From DAORDI01 sp035345895 (GTDB lineage Bacteria; Spirochaetota; Leptospiria; Leptospirales; Leptospiraceae): a DNA stretch of 18,653 nt. The position numbers and the translations under genes were made by a program. The stretch is from the NCBI GenBank assembly GCA_035345895.1, contig DAORDI010000091.1, positions 1-18,653 on the forward strand, written 5' to 3'. Each line of letters starts with the position of its first letter. Position 1 is the first letter of the stretch. A model generated the notes under the pieces. It worked only from the letters and a program-made list of their open reading frames with translations. It did no database searches and was not told where the DNA came from. Of the stretch, positions 9,619-17,207 are shown one piece after another.

Positions 9619-9896
9619 TTCCTGATCTCCTTATAGTAATGTAAACATGAAAGCAATGCTATATCAAACTGCTTTTTGAAATTTAATTCTTCTGTTTTAT
9701 TGGTAGACTCTACTTCGAAATATTTTGCATATAATCCAGTTGTACAGAAAAACAAGCTCTTGCGGGTCGCACCTGAATTTTCAAATCTTGCATTTTCTTT
9801 GCAGACACTCCTCTTGCTGCCAAACCTCATACACATAGAAAGAAATATGGACTGGATCATTAATATAATAAAAAAACTTATCTTACCTTTCCGCAT
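9567..9896 (-). CDS. Small Cys-rich exported protein or lipoprotein overlapping the RHS2 stop
   Basis: The protein has 109 residues, with a hydrophobic leader ending in Cys 22 (MIQSIFLSMC). The ATG at 9896 lies 19 bp inside the end of RHS2 and has GGGAGG just upstream, so it is translationally coupled to RHS2. It is homologous to the 83-residue protein at 17459-17208, which follows another RHS tip. Both have a leader Cys and then four more Cys in the same order. The C-terminal block F-x3-LL-x-CL-x6-R-x-C-x-K is shared (DIALLSCLHYYKEIRNCEEK and SVLLLDCLVHNQKLRQCSKK). The conserved pairing with RHS 3' ends suggests an immunity or accessory lipoprotein family. No known domain is recognised. Confidence 0.75.
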   Translation of the reverse strand: MRKGKISFFIILMIQSIFLSMCMRFGSKRSVCKENARFENSGATRKSLFFCTTGLYAKYFEVESTNKTEELNFKKQFDIALLSCLHYYKEIRNCEEKSIYAPDVYSPAY

Positions 9897-12800
9897 CTGT
9901 GACCTCCCAGAAGTTTACTGCATCCGACTTTCAGTTCATCATACATACTCTGCACAGCCCACATACCAAGACGGAGCTGACCATAGTAATAGTAAGCAGT
10001 TCTTCCAACGAGGTGTACACCTAAATCTTCTGCTGTCCTGATCTTTCCAGAGTATAGACCCGCATCAGCCCTTGTTACAAAATTAAAACTAGCGTTAGTC
10101 TGTTGTTCAGAATCCTTTTTCCCATACATTTCGCCTAAAGGATTTGGTGCCTCATCATCATGCTTTTGAGAAACATCATCCATATATGTTTTTGGAGTAG
10201 GACGGAGATATTTTGCAAGGAATACTGTAAATACGAGCACGTTTACTGGATTTGTAATGATCCCCTGTGGTTTAGACTCATTGAACGTTCTAAATAAAGA
10301 TGAGATAGCCCACAGTTCGATGACTGTTTTATTGCGATTCTTTATATGAAACAGATTTCCATTGGAATCTGTGCTTCCATCTCCAGCATAATTATAGCCT
10401 GGAGCACTGATAGTTCCCATTTTTTTGGGAAACAAACTATTTTTAATGAAATAAACAGCTATCAGTGCTGAAAAATCTTTCTGAATTTCTTGTTCAGGGC
10501 TTACTATTGAAGAAGGTGCATTGCCATCCTGATCAAAAAGATTCATTGGGTTCCCGAACACATACATATACGGATTCATTCCCATCAGATGTTTTGAAAA
10601 TGACATACTGTCTGCACTTAAGAATCTTCCGATCACCGGATCATAGTAACGAGCCTTATAATAATACAGTCCACTCTCCTTGTCTTCCACCTGACCCGTA
10701 TACTTGAACTTTGTCAGATCAGGCCCGGAGGAATTCATTCTGTCTATCTCACCGTACGGCCTGTAATGATAATTTGCTTTTCCTCCCAGACTTCCCCCGC
10801 TGACTACATTCCCCGCACCATCGGTAACCATTGTTATACTTCCCAAATGATCCTGATGCAGGAAGAACATCCCGTTTACAGATCCCTGACCTCCAAGCCC
10901 TGATCCCTGCCCAGGCACAGAACCAGGGTCACTGATTGAAACCGTATCTCCGCTAACCCCACTCTGTATCAATACCCAAGGCGGCGTCCCGTCCTTTCCG
11001 CCTTTTTTCCCCACACAGGCTGTGAATTCAAACAGGATGGATACTAGAAGTATACCTGTAGAGAATCGGACATCTCGATACGCATACTTGGAAGCTGCTA
11101 CTCGATGACCGTTTTCCCCCATTCCCCATTGGCCATTCCCTATTCCCAAAATAAATACAACAATCCCCATCACCCCAAACCAAAGCAATGCATCCCTAAC
11201 TTCCCTGTTCTTTGGATGAAACATCATTACAGCAAAGCTCTTGAGAGAATACTGTATCCTGTTTGCAATATAAGATATTCTACTGATCCCTAAGCCCTGA
11301 TCCCCGATCCCTACCAGCACCGCATCCTCTCTCGTCATCTGTGCCACCAGATCCCCCTGCAGTCCCTTGAAATACAGAGTATGTCTGTCCGGCTGACCGG
11401 GTTCTCTTACAATGTCATAAAGACCGCCGAAGGAATATACTGTCTGTGCAGACTGGCCTTGGCGAAAGATTTCCTTCTTGATCCGTTCACCGGAATAGTC
11501 ATACCAGTAGACAGTTTTGTCGCTCCCGTTTGCAGTCATTTCCTTCATCTTTCCCCTGCTGTTGTACAGAACAACATCCCCGTTTCTGGAAATCATATTC
11601 CCTGCAGAGTCATAGACATATTGAAAACTGCCGGTATTCGGCCCGGATGCCTCAGTCACTGCATGTCTGTGCATACTGTCATTATATTTTAATGCAAATG
11701 CACCTCTCTGCAGAAGATTGCCCCCTTCCGAATACCTGTATTCCTCTGTTCCGTACCTGCCGGATGCCTTTGTGATTCTGTTCAGGCTGTCATATTCAAA
11801 CCTCTGTGTTCTGCCCTCAATAATTTTGTCTTCCACTGCAGTGATATTTCCTTTTTCATCATACGAATAGGACAGCATCTGTTCGAGATGTCCTCCGTTC
11901 AGACGTGCTGCAAGAGACAGCGGCCTTTTCTTCAGCTCATCAAACCGAATCCGTGTCTCTGTTCCGTTTCCTGCTGTTCTGACAAGCTCCAGGCTCTCGC
12001 CGTCAGGCACTTCAATCCCGTACCGGATAAGACTGTGACCTGTGCTCTGACCGTCTGCACTGTCCATAGTAATTTCATAGAGATGTCCGCTCTGCGAATA
12101 CCTGCTGTGTGTTTTTGTCCCGTCAGGGTAAACAGAAGTTTTCAGCCTTCCCAATACATCATAAAACTTCCTGAACACCACATTCAGTTCATCTGTCTTC
12201 TTCAGTGCAGAGATCATATTTCCCCGGAGATCGTATTCAAAATGAGCCTCACCGGTTTCATCCTGAACCCTGCTCATTCTTCCGAGGGCATTTGAACCGG
12301 AGTCATAGGAAAACAGTACGGGCGGTTCTCCTTTACTGCTGTCTATTCTTTCCACCCGGTTCAGAGCATCATACTGATACGTCAGAATAACTCCTCTTGC
12401 ATCTTTCTGAGTTTTCAGACTGCCTATGGAATCGTAAGTGTAACTGACTGTCCCTGAGTTTTCATCTGTCTGCAATTTTTTTCTTCCTGCTGTATCATAG
12501 AGAATTGAAGTTTTTCCGTTTTCAGGATCTGAAATTTCAGAAAACCTTCCTGCAGGATCGTATTTATAAGAAAGAGTCTTCCCCTGCACTGTTCTTTTCA
12601 GCACCTGTCCTGTTTCATTTTTTTCCAGAATTTCTTCCGACATAACGGCACCAGAAGCAGAGGCCGTTACAGCAGATACATTGAAACCTGATTCCTGTGT
12701 TACAGTATAACTTCCGTCAGGATGAGTTTCTTTTTGAAGAACGCTGTCTGCATCATATTCATAGAGGGAATATTTCGGGTTTGTCTTTCCTTCCACATAC

Positions 12801-15800
12801 GGGGAAGATTTTCTGACAAGTCTTCCGAGCAGATCATATTCCATTGTCTCTGCCTGAACCAGTCCGCCCATAAGAGGAGATTCCTTTCTGACAGTTCTTC
12901 CTTCCACATCAAAGTATTCCGTGCTGACAGATACCCCATTGTCAGGATCATTTACAAATTTGACAGTCTTGGCCCCTTTCGGGGAATCAGTCAACTGATA
13001 CACATATCTTTCTGTTTCCTCAGACAGTTCCGGAAATTTCACTGTCTCCAGCCGTCCGAATTCATCATAGGTCTTTTCCACGGAAGCTCCGTTTGCATCT
13101 GTTGAAACAAGCTCAGCTCCGGAAACTGTATTGTATGTTTTCAGTTCGGTATGACCGAGAGGATTTTTCACGGATACAGGATAGGAATGAATGTCTGAAT
13201 CGTATGAATAGTAAGTGACTCTGCCGAGGGCATTCGTAAATGATGCAGTATTCCCGTAACTGTCATAAGAATAGACAGATGCATTTTCTGCTTCAGATCC
13301 AGGGAACTTCACGACACGTTCAGGATTTCCTCTGCTGTCATACTCATAAGAAACAGAATCGACCTGTGTCCCTTGATTCAGTTTTCTTGCCTTCGAAACC
13401 CTTCCCAAATAATAACTGTCAAAATCCGCACTGTTCAAGTATTCATTCTGCTCTTCTGAATTCTGACTTCCTGCACTGACGGATCTGGATACTGGATTTC
13501 CATATAAATCATAGCTGACTGTTTCAGAAGAAGTCAGAAGAAGATTTCCCAGTCTGTATTTTTTTGCAGTCTGAGTCTGCGGAAGGACAAGGTTCCTTCC
13601 AAAAGGAGACACTGCCGTATAAGAATGAAAGGATTCAGAGGAAAGGCTGCCTGCAGAATTCCAGGCCCTGACCGATTCCGTCTTTCCGGCCAGAAGTTTA
13701 CCTGTCTGGTAAATCAAAGTCTCTTCTTTTGTATTCTCAGGCTGATGAGTGACTGTTATCTTCCGGAAACCCAGCTGTGCAAAGGAATCCCTGTCTCCTG
13801 CAATGTACCTAGTATCCTCATAGTCGTAAGTGTCTGTATCCGTCCTTCCGCCTCCGTCTGAAACAGAAACAGTCTTCACCAGAGTCTCATTTGAAGGAAA
13901 GGAAAGATTCGGATAACTGCCTGTGCCGATCTTCACTGCACTGGAAAAGTTCCTGATATAATCATAGGTTACACTTACTGTTTTTTCAAAAAACGGACTG
14001 CTGTCACTGACGGTGCTCAGAAGTCCCTGTCTGGATGCATAAGGAGACGGATAATAAGCAATTGTACTTTTCTGACTGTAGAAAAGCTGTGCAATGAAGG
14101 AAAGCCATCCCCACAGTGAGGATGTGGAAATCCTGTTTACATTCATACTGGCCTGATATTTCACAATTCCCGCCCCAAGCTGTGCACCGTAATAGGCGCC
14201 GACTGCACTGCCTCCTGCAAAACCAAACGCTGCAGTCCCTGCTGCTGCACCTGCAGCAGATCCAAGTTCAGCTCCTCTTCTCAGTGCCCTTGCCTCTTTT
14301 CTGGACTCGTTGTGTGACTGGATTTTAATGAAGATGTCTGTGACAGGAGTCACTCTCAGAAGATTGTCATTGTCTGCCTTATGAGTGAAAATCTCCGCAC
14401 GTCCGTCACCGTTCACATCCATTGCAAGCCAGAGAGAACCGGACGGAAGACTGATGCCGGAATCAGTAAAGGAATTCTTTGAGCTGTAATAGACTTTTGT
14501 GATGTTTCCGTCAGACAGAACCAAGTCAGGAAATCTGTCTCCGTTTATATCCGCAAAGGTTTTATTCGGCAGGACGGAATTGTTCTGAAGATCCTCTTTT
14601 TTCAGAAACCTCATTTCGGACGGCACTGCAAAGACTGCCTTTTCAAAGGAGACCTGTCCGGGAGTGTATCCCCTGTAATAGTAAATATCCATAGAAAGCC
14701 TTCCGCTTCCGAGATCTCTCAGTATGACAATATCCTGCTTCCCGTCCGAGTTCATATCGACCTGCCAGCGGTTCAGCCTGTCTCCCGTATTCTCTCCCGA
14801 CGGAAAAACCAAAGTCGGTGTCCTGTATGCCCTTGTAAAATCGGAACTCAATTTCATTACAGAATATCCGTTTGTCTCCCAGAAGACTATTTCAGGAATC
14901 CTGTCCCCGTCCATATCCAGGAACATTCCGGTCTGTTCATCTTCTCCTGCTCCTTTGTAAATCGGATCATCCAGACTCAGTGAAATTCTGTTCTGAAAGG
15001 ATTTTCCTCCGGACAGGTAGACAGAAAGAAGTTTATCGTTCTCTACGGTCACATAATCTGCCTTGCCGTCACCATTGATGTCAATGAGACCTCCCTTCCA
15101 TTTCCTGTCAGGCATATCTGTAAAGTAATTGAATGCAGGGATGACCGCACTCACGTTGGCCATTCTGACAGGTGGGTCAAAACCGCTTCCGTTCGAGTAC
15201 ATGACAAGCAGATTCGCTCCGTCCGAATAGGCAAAATCAGTTTTCCCGTCCCCGTCTGCATCCCCCCATCCCATTGTACTGAAGGTTCTGTAATTGACAT
15301 TCTGCAGAACCGGAGAGCTGTTCTTGTCGTCTGAAAGACTCCCGTCTGCATTCACTGAGGTCTTTGCAATCCGGATGTTTTTCGCATCTTCTGAGCCGAT
15401 CAGCCGGAAAATTTCAGGTTTCCCGTCCGCATTTACATCCCCGACTGTCATTGTATTGTTTGGAAGAGTCACTCCCAGAAAACAGGGGTTTTTCCAGAGC
15501 CTTGTATATTCATTACAGGCCCGGATCACTTCATTGTGCCTTGTTCTGCAGGATATGTATGTTGCACCGGAGACACAGTTTGTATTTGCCGCCTCATAGC
15601 AGTCCCGTTCATCCTGCACGCAGGTCATTTTGTCGCTCATCGGAGTTCTGCTCAGCACAAATGTTTCATCCAGATCCAATGATTTCGGTGTCTGAGATAT
15701 ACTGACTGCCTGGTCAGCAGTGTACCCCAATGCGATGGAATAAAATTCCGCCTGTCCGTTTATATAGTCAGTCCTGTCTATTTTATTCAGCCTGGGAATT

Positions 15801-16600
15801 CCGTCTGCTGAACTGACATCATAGGAAAATACATACTCCCTGACTTTTGTCCCGCCTGCTTTCATTGTAATGGACTTCAGAATACTTTCCTCGAGAACCT
15901 TGGATGAATAAACGTATCCCTCTCTGGCTCCTTTGTTTTTCAGAGCGGAGTCATATCCGAATTCAACCGTTCTGTTTCCTGAACCGTACTCTATTTTTAC
16001 AGGAAGCAATTCCTGACTTCCATCATAATCTACGGTATAGGAATTTCCGTTCAGATCCTTCACAGAATCCAGTCCCCATTTACGGACTGCATTTCTGTCC
16101 GTACCTCTTTCAGGAGACTTTACTCTGGAATTCCTCGAATCGTCTGATCCGAACTGATACACAGTGCCGGATCGGTCCTTCGCAGTCCAGCTCTCCCCGT
16201 TAAACTTATATTTCATCAGGGTTTCCGGATTTGTTCCGTATTCCTGCGTTCCTCCGTTCTGTATCAGTCCTCCGGAAACAGAACTGCTGAAACGGTCTGA
16301 ATCAGAATAACTGATTGGATAGGAGGGATCTCTCGAAACAGAATGCAGACCGGAAAGTTCCCACCCAAGTCCAAGCAGTCCAGTACCTGCCGCAGAATTG
16401 TAGACAAGATCCAGGTTGGGAGTCAGACCGTGAGTTCCTTCAGGAACGGAAATATCCACTGTCGCATTCAGATTTCCGCCGCTGACCTGTATCCCGGGCA
16501 GAGCCTGCGGAAGGGCAGTATTTGATACAATCCCTATACCGAACCTGGCAGAGAATACAAATACCAAAAATAAAAATACATGCAGAAATTTTCCGTTCAT
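9878..16600 (-). CDS. Complete SpvB/FG-GAP/RHS-repeat giant exported protein (RHS2)
   Basis: The protein has 2240 residues. A signal peptide (MNGKFLHVFLFLVFVFSARF) follows a GGGAGG site. Then come an SpvB-like N-terminus (GTGLLGLGWELSGLHSV), a six-Cys cassette (325-373), seven FG-GAP/VCBS repeats (about 385-735), a Gly/Ala-rich zipper-like stretch (about 770-815) and YD repeats (about 1000-1800). Two predicted membrane helices follow (about 1803-1822, and 1843-1862 ending at Cys 1862). The RHS core (HQDHLGSITMV near 1915, DPVIGRFLSAD near 1990) ends at NPMNLFDQDGN, after which a 213-residue variable tip begins. Architecture matches RHS polymorphic toxins and the TcB/TcC family: a secreted beta shell that carries a toxic C-terminus. 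The usual DPxG at the core-tip border is DQDG here. A lipoprotein gene lies 18 bp upstream; two candidate immunity genes follow with overlap. The paralogue RHS1 has the same plan. Confidence 0.93.
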   Translation of the reverse strand: MNGKFLHVFLFLVFVFSARFGIGIVSNTALPQALPGIQVSGGNLNATVDISVPEGTHGLTPNLDLVYNSAAGTGLLGLGWELSGLHSVSRDPSYPISYSDSDRFSSSVSGGLIQNGGTQEYGTNPETLMKYKFNGESWTAKDRSGTVYQFGSDDSRNSRVKSPERGTDRNAVRKWGLDSVKDLNGNSYTVDYDGSQELLPVKIEYGSGNRTVEFGYDSALKNKGAREGYVYSSKVLEESILKSITMKAGGTKVREYVFSYDVSSADGIPRLNKIDRTDYINGQAEFYSIALGYTADQAVSISQTPKSLDLDETFVLSRTPMSDKMTCVQDERDCYEAANTNCVSGATYISCRTRHNEVIRACNEYTRLWKNPCFLGVTLPNNTMTVGDVNADGKPEIFRLIGSEDAKNIRIAKTSVNADGSLSDDKNSSPVLQNVNYRTFSTMGWGDADGDGKTDFAYSDGANLLVMYSNGSGFDPPVRMANVSAVIPAFNYFTDMPDRKWKGGLIDINGDGKADYVTVENDKLLSVYLSGGKSFQNRISLSLDDPIYKGAGEDEQTGMFLDMDGDRIPEIVFWETNGYSVMKLSSDFTRAYRTPTLVFPSGENTGDRLNRWQVDMNSDGKQDIVILRDLGSGRLSMDIYYYRGYTPGQVSFEKAVFAVPSEMRFLKKEDLQNNSVLPNKTFADINGDRFPDLVLSDGNITKVYYSSKNSFTDSGISLPSGSLWLAMDVNGDGRAEIFTHKADNDNLLRVTPVTDIFIKIQSHNESRKEARALRRGAELGSAAGAAAGTAAFGFAGGSAVGAYYGAQLGAGIVKYQASMNVNRISTSSLWGWLSFIAQLFYSQKSTIAYYPSPYASRQGLLSTVSDSSPFFEKTVSVTYDYIRNFSSAVKIGTGSYPNLSFPSNETLVKTVSVSDGGGRTDTDTYDYEDTRYIAGDRDSFAQLGFRKITVTHQPENTKEETLIYQTGKLLAGKTESVRAWNSAGSLSSESFHSYTAVSPFGRNLVLPQTQTAKKYRLGNLLLTSSETVSYDLYGNPVSRSVSAGSQNSEEQNEYLNSADFDSYYLGRVSKARKLNQGTQVDSVSYEYDSRGNPERVVKFPGSEAENASVYSYDSYGNTASFTNALGRVTYYSYDSDIHSYPVSVKNPLGHTELKTYNTVSGAELVSTDANGASVEKTYDEFGRLETVKFPELSEETERYVYQLTDSPKGAKTVKFVNDPDNGVSVSTEYFDVEGRTVRKESPLMGGLVQAETMEYDLLGRLVRKSSPYVEGKTNPKYSLYEYDADSVLQKETHPDGSYTVTQESGFNVSAVTASASGAVMSEEILEKNETGQVLKRTVQGKTLSYKYDPAGRFSEISDPENGKTSILYDTAGRKKLQTDENSGTVSYTYDSIGSLKTQKDARGVILTYQYDALNRVERIDSSKGEPPVLFSYDSGSNALGRMSRVQDETGEAHFEYDLRGNMISALKKTDELNVVFRKFYDVLGRLKTSVYPDGTKTHSRYSQSGHLYEITMDSADGQSTGHSLIRYGIEVPDGESLELVRTAGNGTETRIRFDELKKRPLSLAARLNGGHLEQMLSYSYDEKGNITAVEDKIIEGRTQRFEYDSLNRITKASGRYGTEEYRYSEGGNLLQRGAFALKYNDSMHRHAVTEASGPNTGSFQYVYDSAGNMISRNGDVVLYNSRGKMKEMTANGSDKTVYWYDYSGERIKKEIFRQGQSAQTVYSFGGLYDIVREPGQPDRHTLYFKGLQGDLVAQMTREDAVLVGIGDQGLGISRISYIANRIQYSLKSFAVMMFHPKNREVRDALLWFGVMGIVVFILGIGNGQWGMGENGHRVAASKYAYRDVRFSTGILLVSILFEFTACVGKKGGKDGTPPWVLIQSGVSGDTVSISDPGSVPGQGSGLGGQGSVNGMFFLHQDHLGSITMVTDGAGNVVSGGSLGGKANYHYRPYGEIDRMNSSGPDLTKFKYTGQVEDKESGLYYYKARYYDPVIGRFLSADSMSFSKHLMGMNPYMYVFGNPMNLFDQDGNAPSSIVSPEQEIQKDFSALIAVYFIKNSLFPKKMGTISAPGYNYAGDGSTDSNGNLFHIKNRNKTVIELWAISSLFRTFNESKPQGIITNPVNVLVFTVFLAKYLRPTPKTYMDDVSQKHDDEAPNPLGEMYGKKDSEQQTNASFNFVTRADAGLYSGKIRTAEDLGVHLVGRTAYYYYGQLRLGMWAVQSMYDELKVGCSKLLGGHRCGKVR
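9881..10519 (-). other. Variable C-terminal tip of RHS2, candidate PLA2-like effector domain
   Basis: This is the part of RHS2 after DQDGN (residues 2028-2240). It contains a Y-x-G-x-G loop (GYNYAGDGS, Tyr 2071), a His-Asp dipeptide (MDDVSQKHDDE, His 2147) and an Asp 32 residues later (RADAGLYSG, Asp 2179), then a Tyr-rich segment (GRTAYYYYGQLR). Calcium loop, HD dyad and a later Asp, in that order, are the hallmarks of phospholipase A2 folds, including the parvoviral VP1 type. The gap between loop and HD is longer than usual (76 residues). DNA here is AT-richer than the RHS body. The activity is a hypothesis; the tip could equally be an unrelated toxin. Confidence 0.4.
10881..10915 (-). repeat. 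Heptad repeats in frame in the RHS2 linker
   Basis: The minus strand encodes PGQGSGLGGQGS from units of the GGGATCA / GGGCTTG kind (plus strand TGATCCC, CAAGCCC). The array sits just before HQDHLGS, at the same place as 311-345 in RHS1, but the unit sequence differs. Confidence 0.7.
11116..11150 (-). repeat. Heptad repeats of the GGGAATG type in frame between the RHS2 membrane helices
   Basis: Plus-strand units CCCCATT, CCCCATT, GGCCATT, CCCTATT and CCCAAAA have an exact period of seven. They encode GIGNGQWGMGENG in RHS2, right after the hydrophobic segment GVMGIVVFILG. RHS1 has a different heptad family at the same place (605-649). Confidence 0.82.
11284..11311 (-). repeat. Heptad repeats in frame in RHS2
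   Basis: Plus-strand units TGATCCC, TAAGCCC, TGATCCC and CGATCCC encode GIGDQGLGIS. The same site in RHS1 (845-888) carries units of the GAATAGC/GAAGAGC family. Confidence 0.8.
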
Positions 16601-16618
16601 CTTTCCTCCCTGAATTTC

Positions 16619-16834
16619 CTACTGACCGCTGATCCTGCTCGCACTGATGCAGTTCGTATATGCAGTATACGACATTCTGCCTGCAGTGTATTCAGAATAA
16701 CAGGCAATGAAGATCAGATTCGAATTGTTCTCTTTCTCCTTCTGTTCTTTTTCCCTCTGCTTATTCCCTGTAATGTCAAAATCATTACAGTATGCCAAAG
16801 ACAGCAGTACCAGTCCTGTCAGAATTTTTTTCAT
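16619..16834 (-). CDS. Small lipoprotein directly upstream of RHS2
   Basis: The product has 71 residues: a lipoprotein leader (MKKILTGLVLLSLAYC, Cys 16), then a strongly charged Lys/Glu segment (KQREKEQKEKENN), then a Cys-containing end (FIACYSEYTAGRMSYTAYTN and on to Ser-rich residues). GGAG lies seven bases before the ATG at 16834. The frame extends to 17086 only through repeat DNA, so the inner start is chosen. The stop lies 18 bp before RHS2, giving the same arrangement as 6577-6302 with RHS1. No known domain is recognised. The repeated position suggests a partner in export, folding or surface anchoring of the RHS protein, which is an inference. Confidence 0.82.
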   Translation of the reverse strand: MKKILTGLVLLSLAYCNDFDITGNKQREKEQKEKENNSNLIFIACYSEYTAGRMSYTAYTNCISASRISGQ

Positions 16835-16859
16835 AGTTTTCTCCTTTTTGTTTAAATGA

Positions 16860-17207
16860 ATCAGTGTGAATGAAGTAGAGTTCAGGGTTTGGAGCTTGGA
16901 GTTCGGGGAACAGCCGAAAAAAAAGCGGATAGTGAACAGCGAGCAGTGGCAAATAGTGTTCAACCAATCGCTGCTTGCCATTTTCTCTGAACTCTGAACC
17001 CCAAGCACTGAACTCCAAACTCTAAGTATATATGTTATCATTACATAGCCCCCTTCCGAACCCAAAGCCCTGATCCAGAACTCCAATTATTTTTCATTAC
17101 AAAATATCCTCCCTATCCGCCAATCGCTGCTCGCTCTTTTCTCCAAACGCCAGACTCTGAACCCTGAACCCCTATTAATTATCATTACAAAACACCCTCC
17201 CTGTTCC
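16860..17207. repeat. Intergenic region packed with heptad repeats in both orientations
   Basis: This spacer (16835-17207) holds no convincing gene. Plus-strand units GAGTTCA GGGTTTG, GAGCTTG, GAGTTCG run from 16878, and GCGGATA, GTGAACA, GCGAGCA from about 16925. Opposite-orientation units TGAACTC TGAACCC, CAAGCAC, TGAACTC run from 16988, CCGAACC and relatives from 17056, and CGCTGCT / CGCTCTT from about 17125. Three copies of a unit containing TCATTACA lie near 17037, 17093 and 17184; the last two continue into AAAAYATCCTCCCT-like or AAAACACCCTCCCT. The arms can pair into long hairpins. A region near 17045-17115 is almost the same as 8110-8192. Confidence 0.85.

Noticed and set aside
12700..12951. 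Second open frame on the minus strand inside RHS2
   Set aside because: It is a different frame from the YD repeats of RHS2, with low-complexity content and no ribosome site; it is a shadow.
16835..17086. Longer start for the lipoprotein upstream of RHS2
   Set aside because: The extension is translated heptad repeat DNA in front of a good signal peptide with its own ribosome site.
16860..17207. CRISPR array
   Set aside because: The repeat unit is seven bases, degenerate and contiguous, in both orientations, with no unique spacers of constant length and no cas genes nearby.
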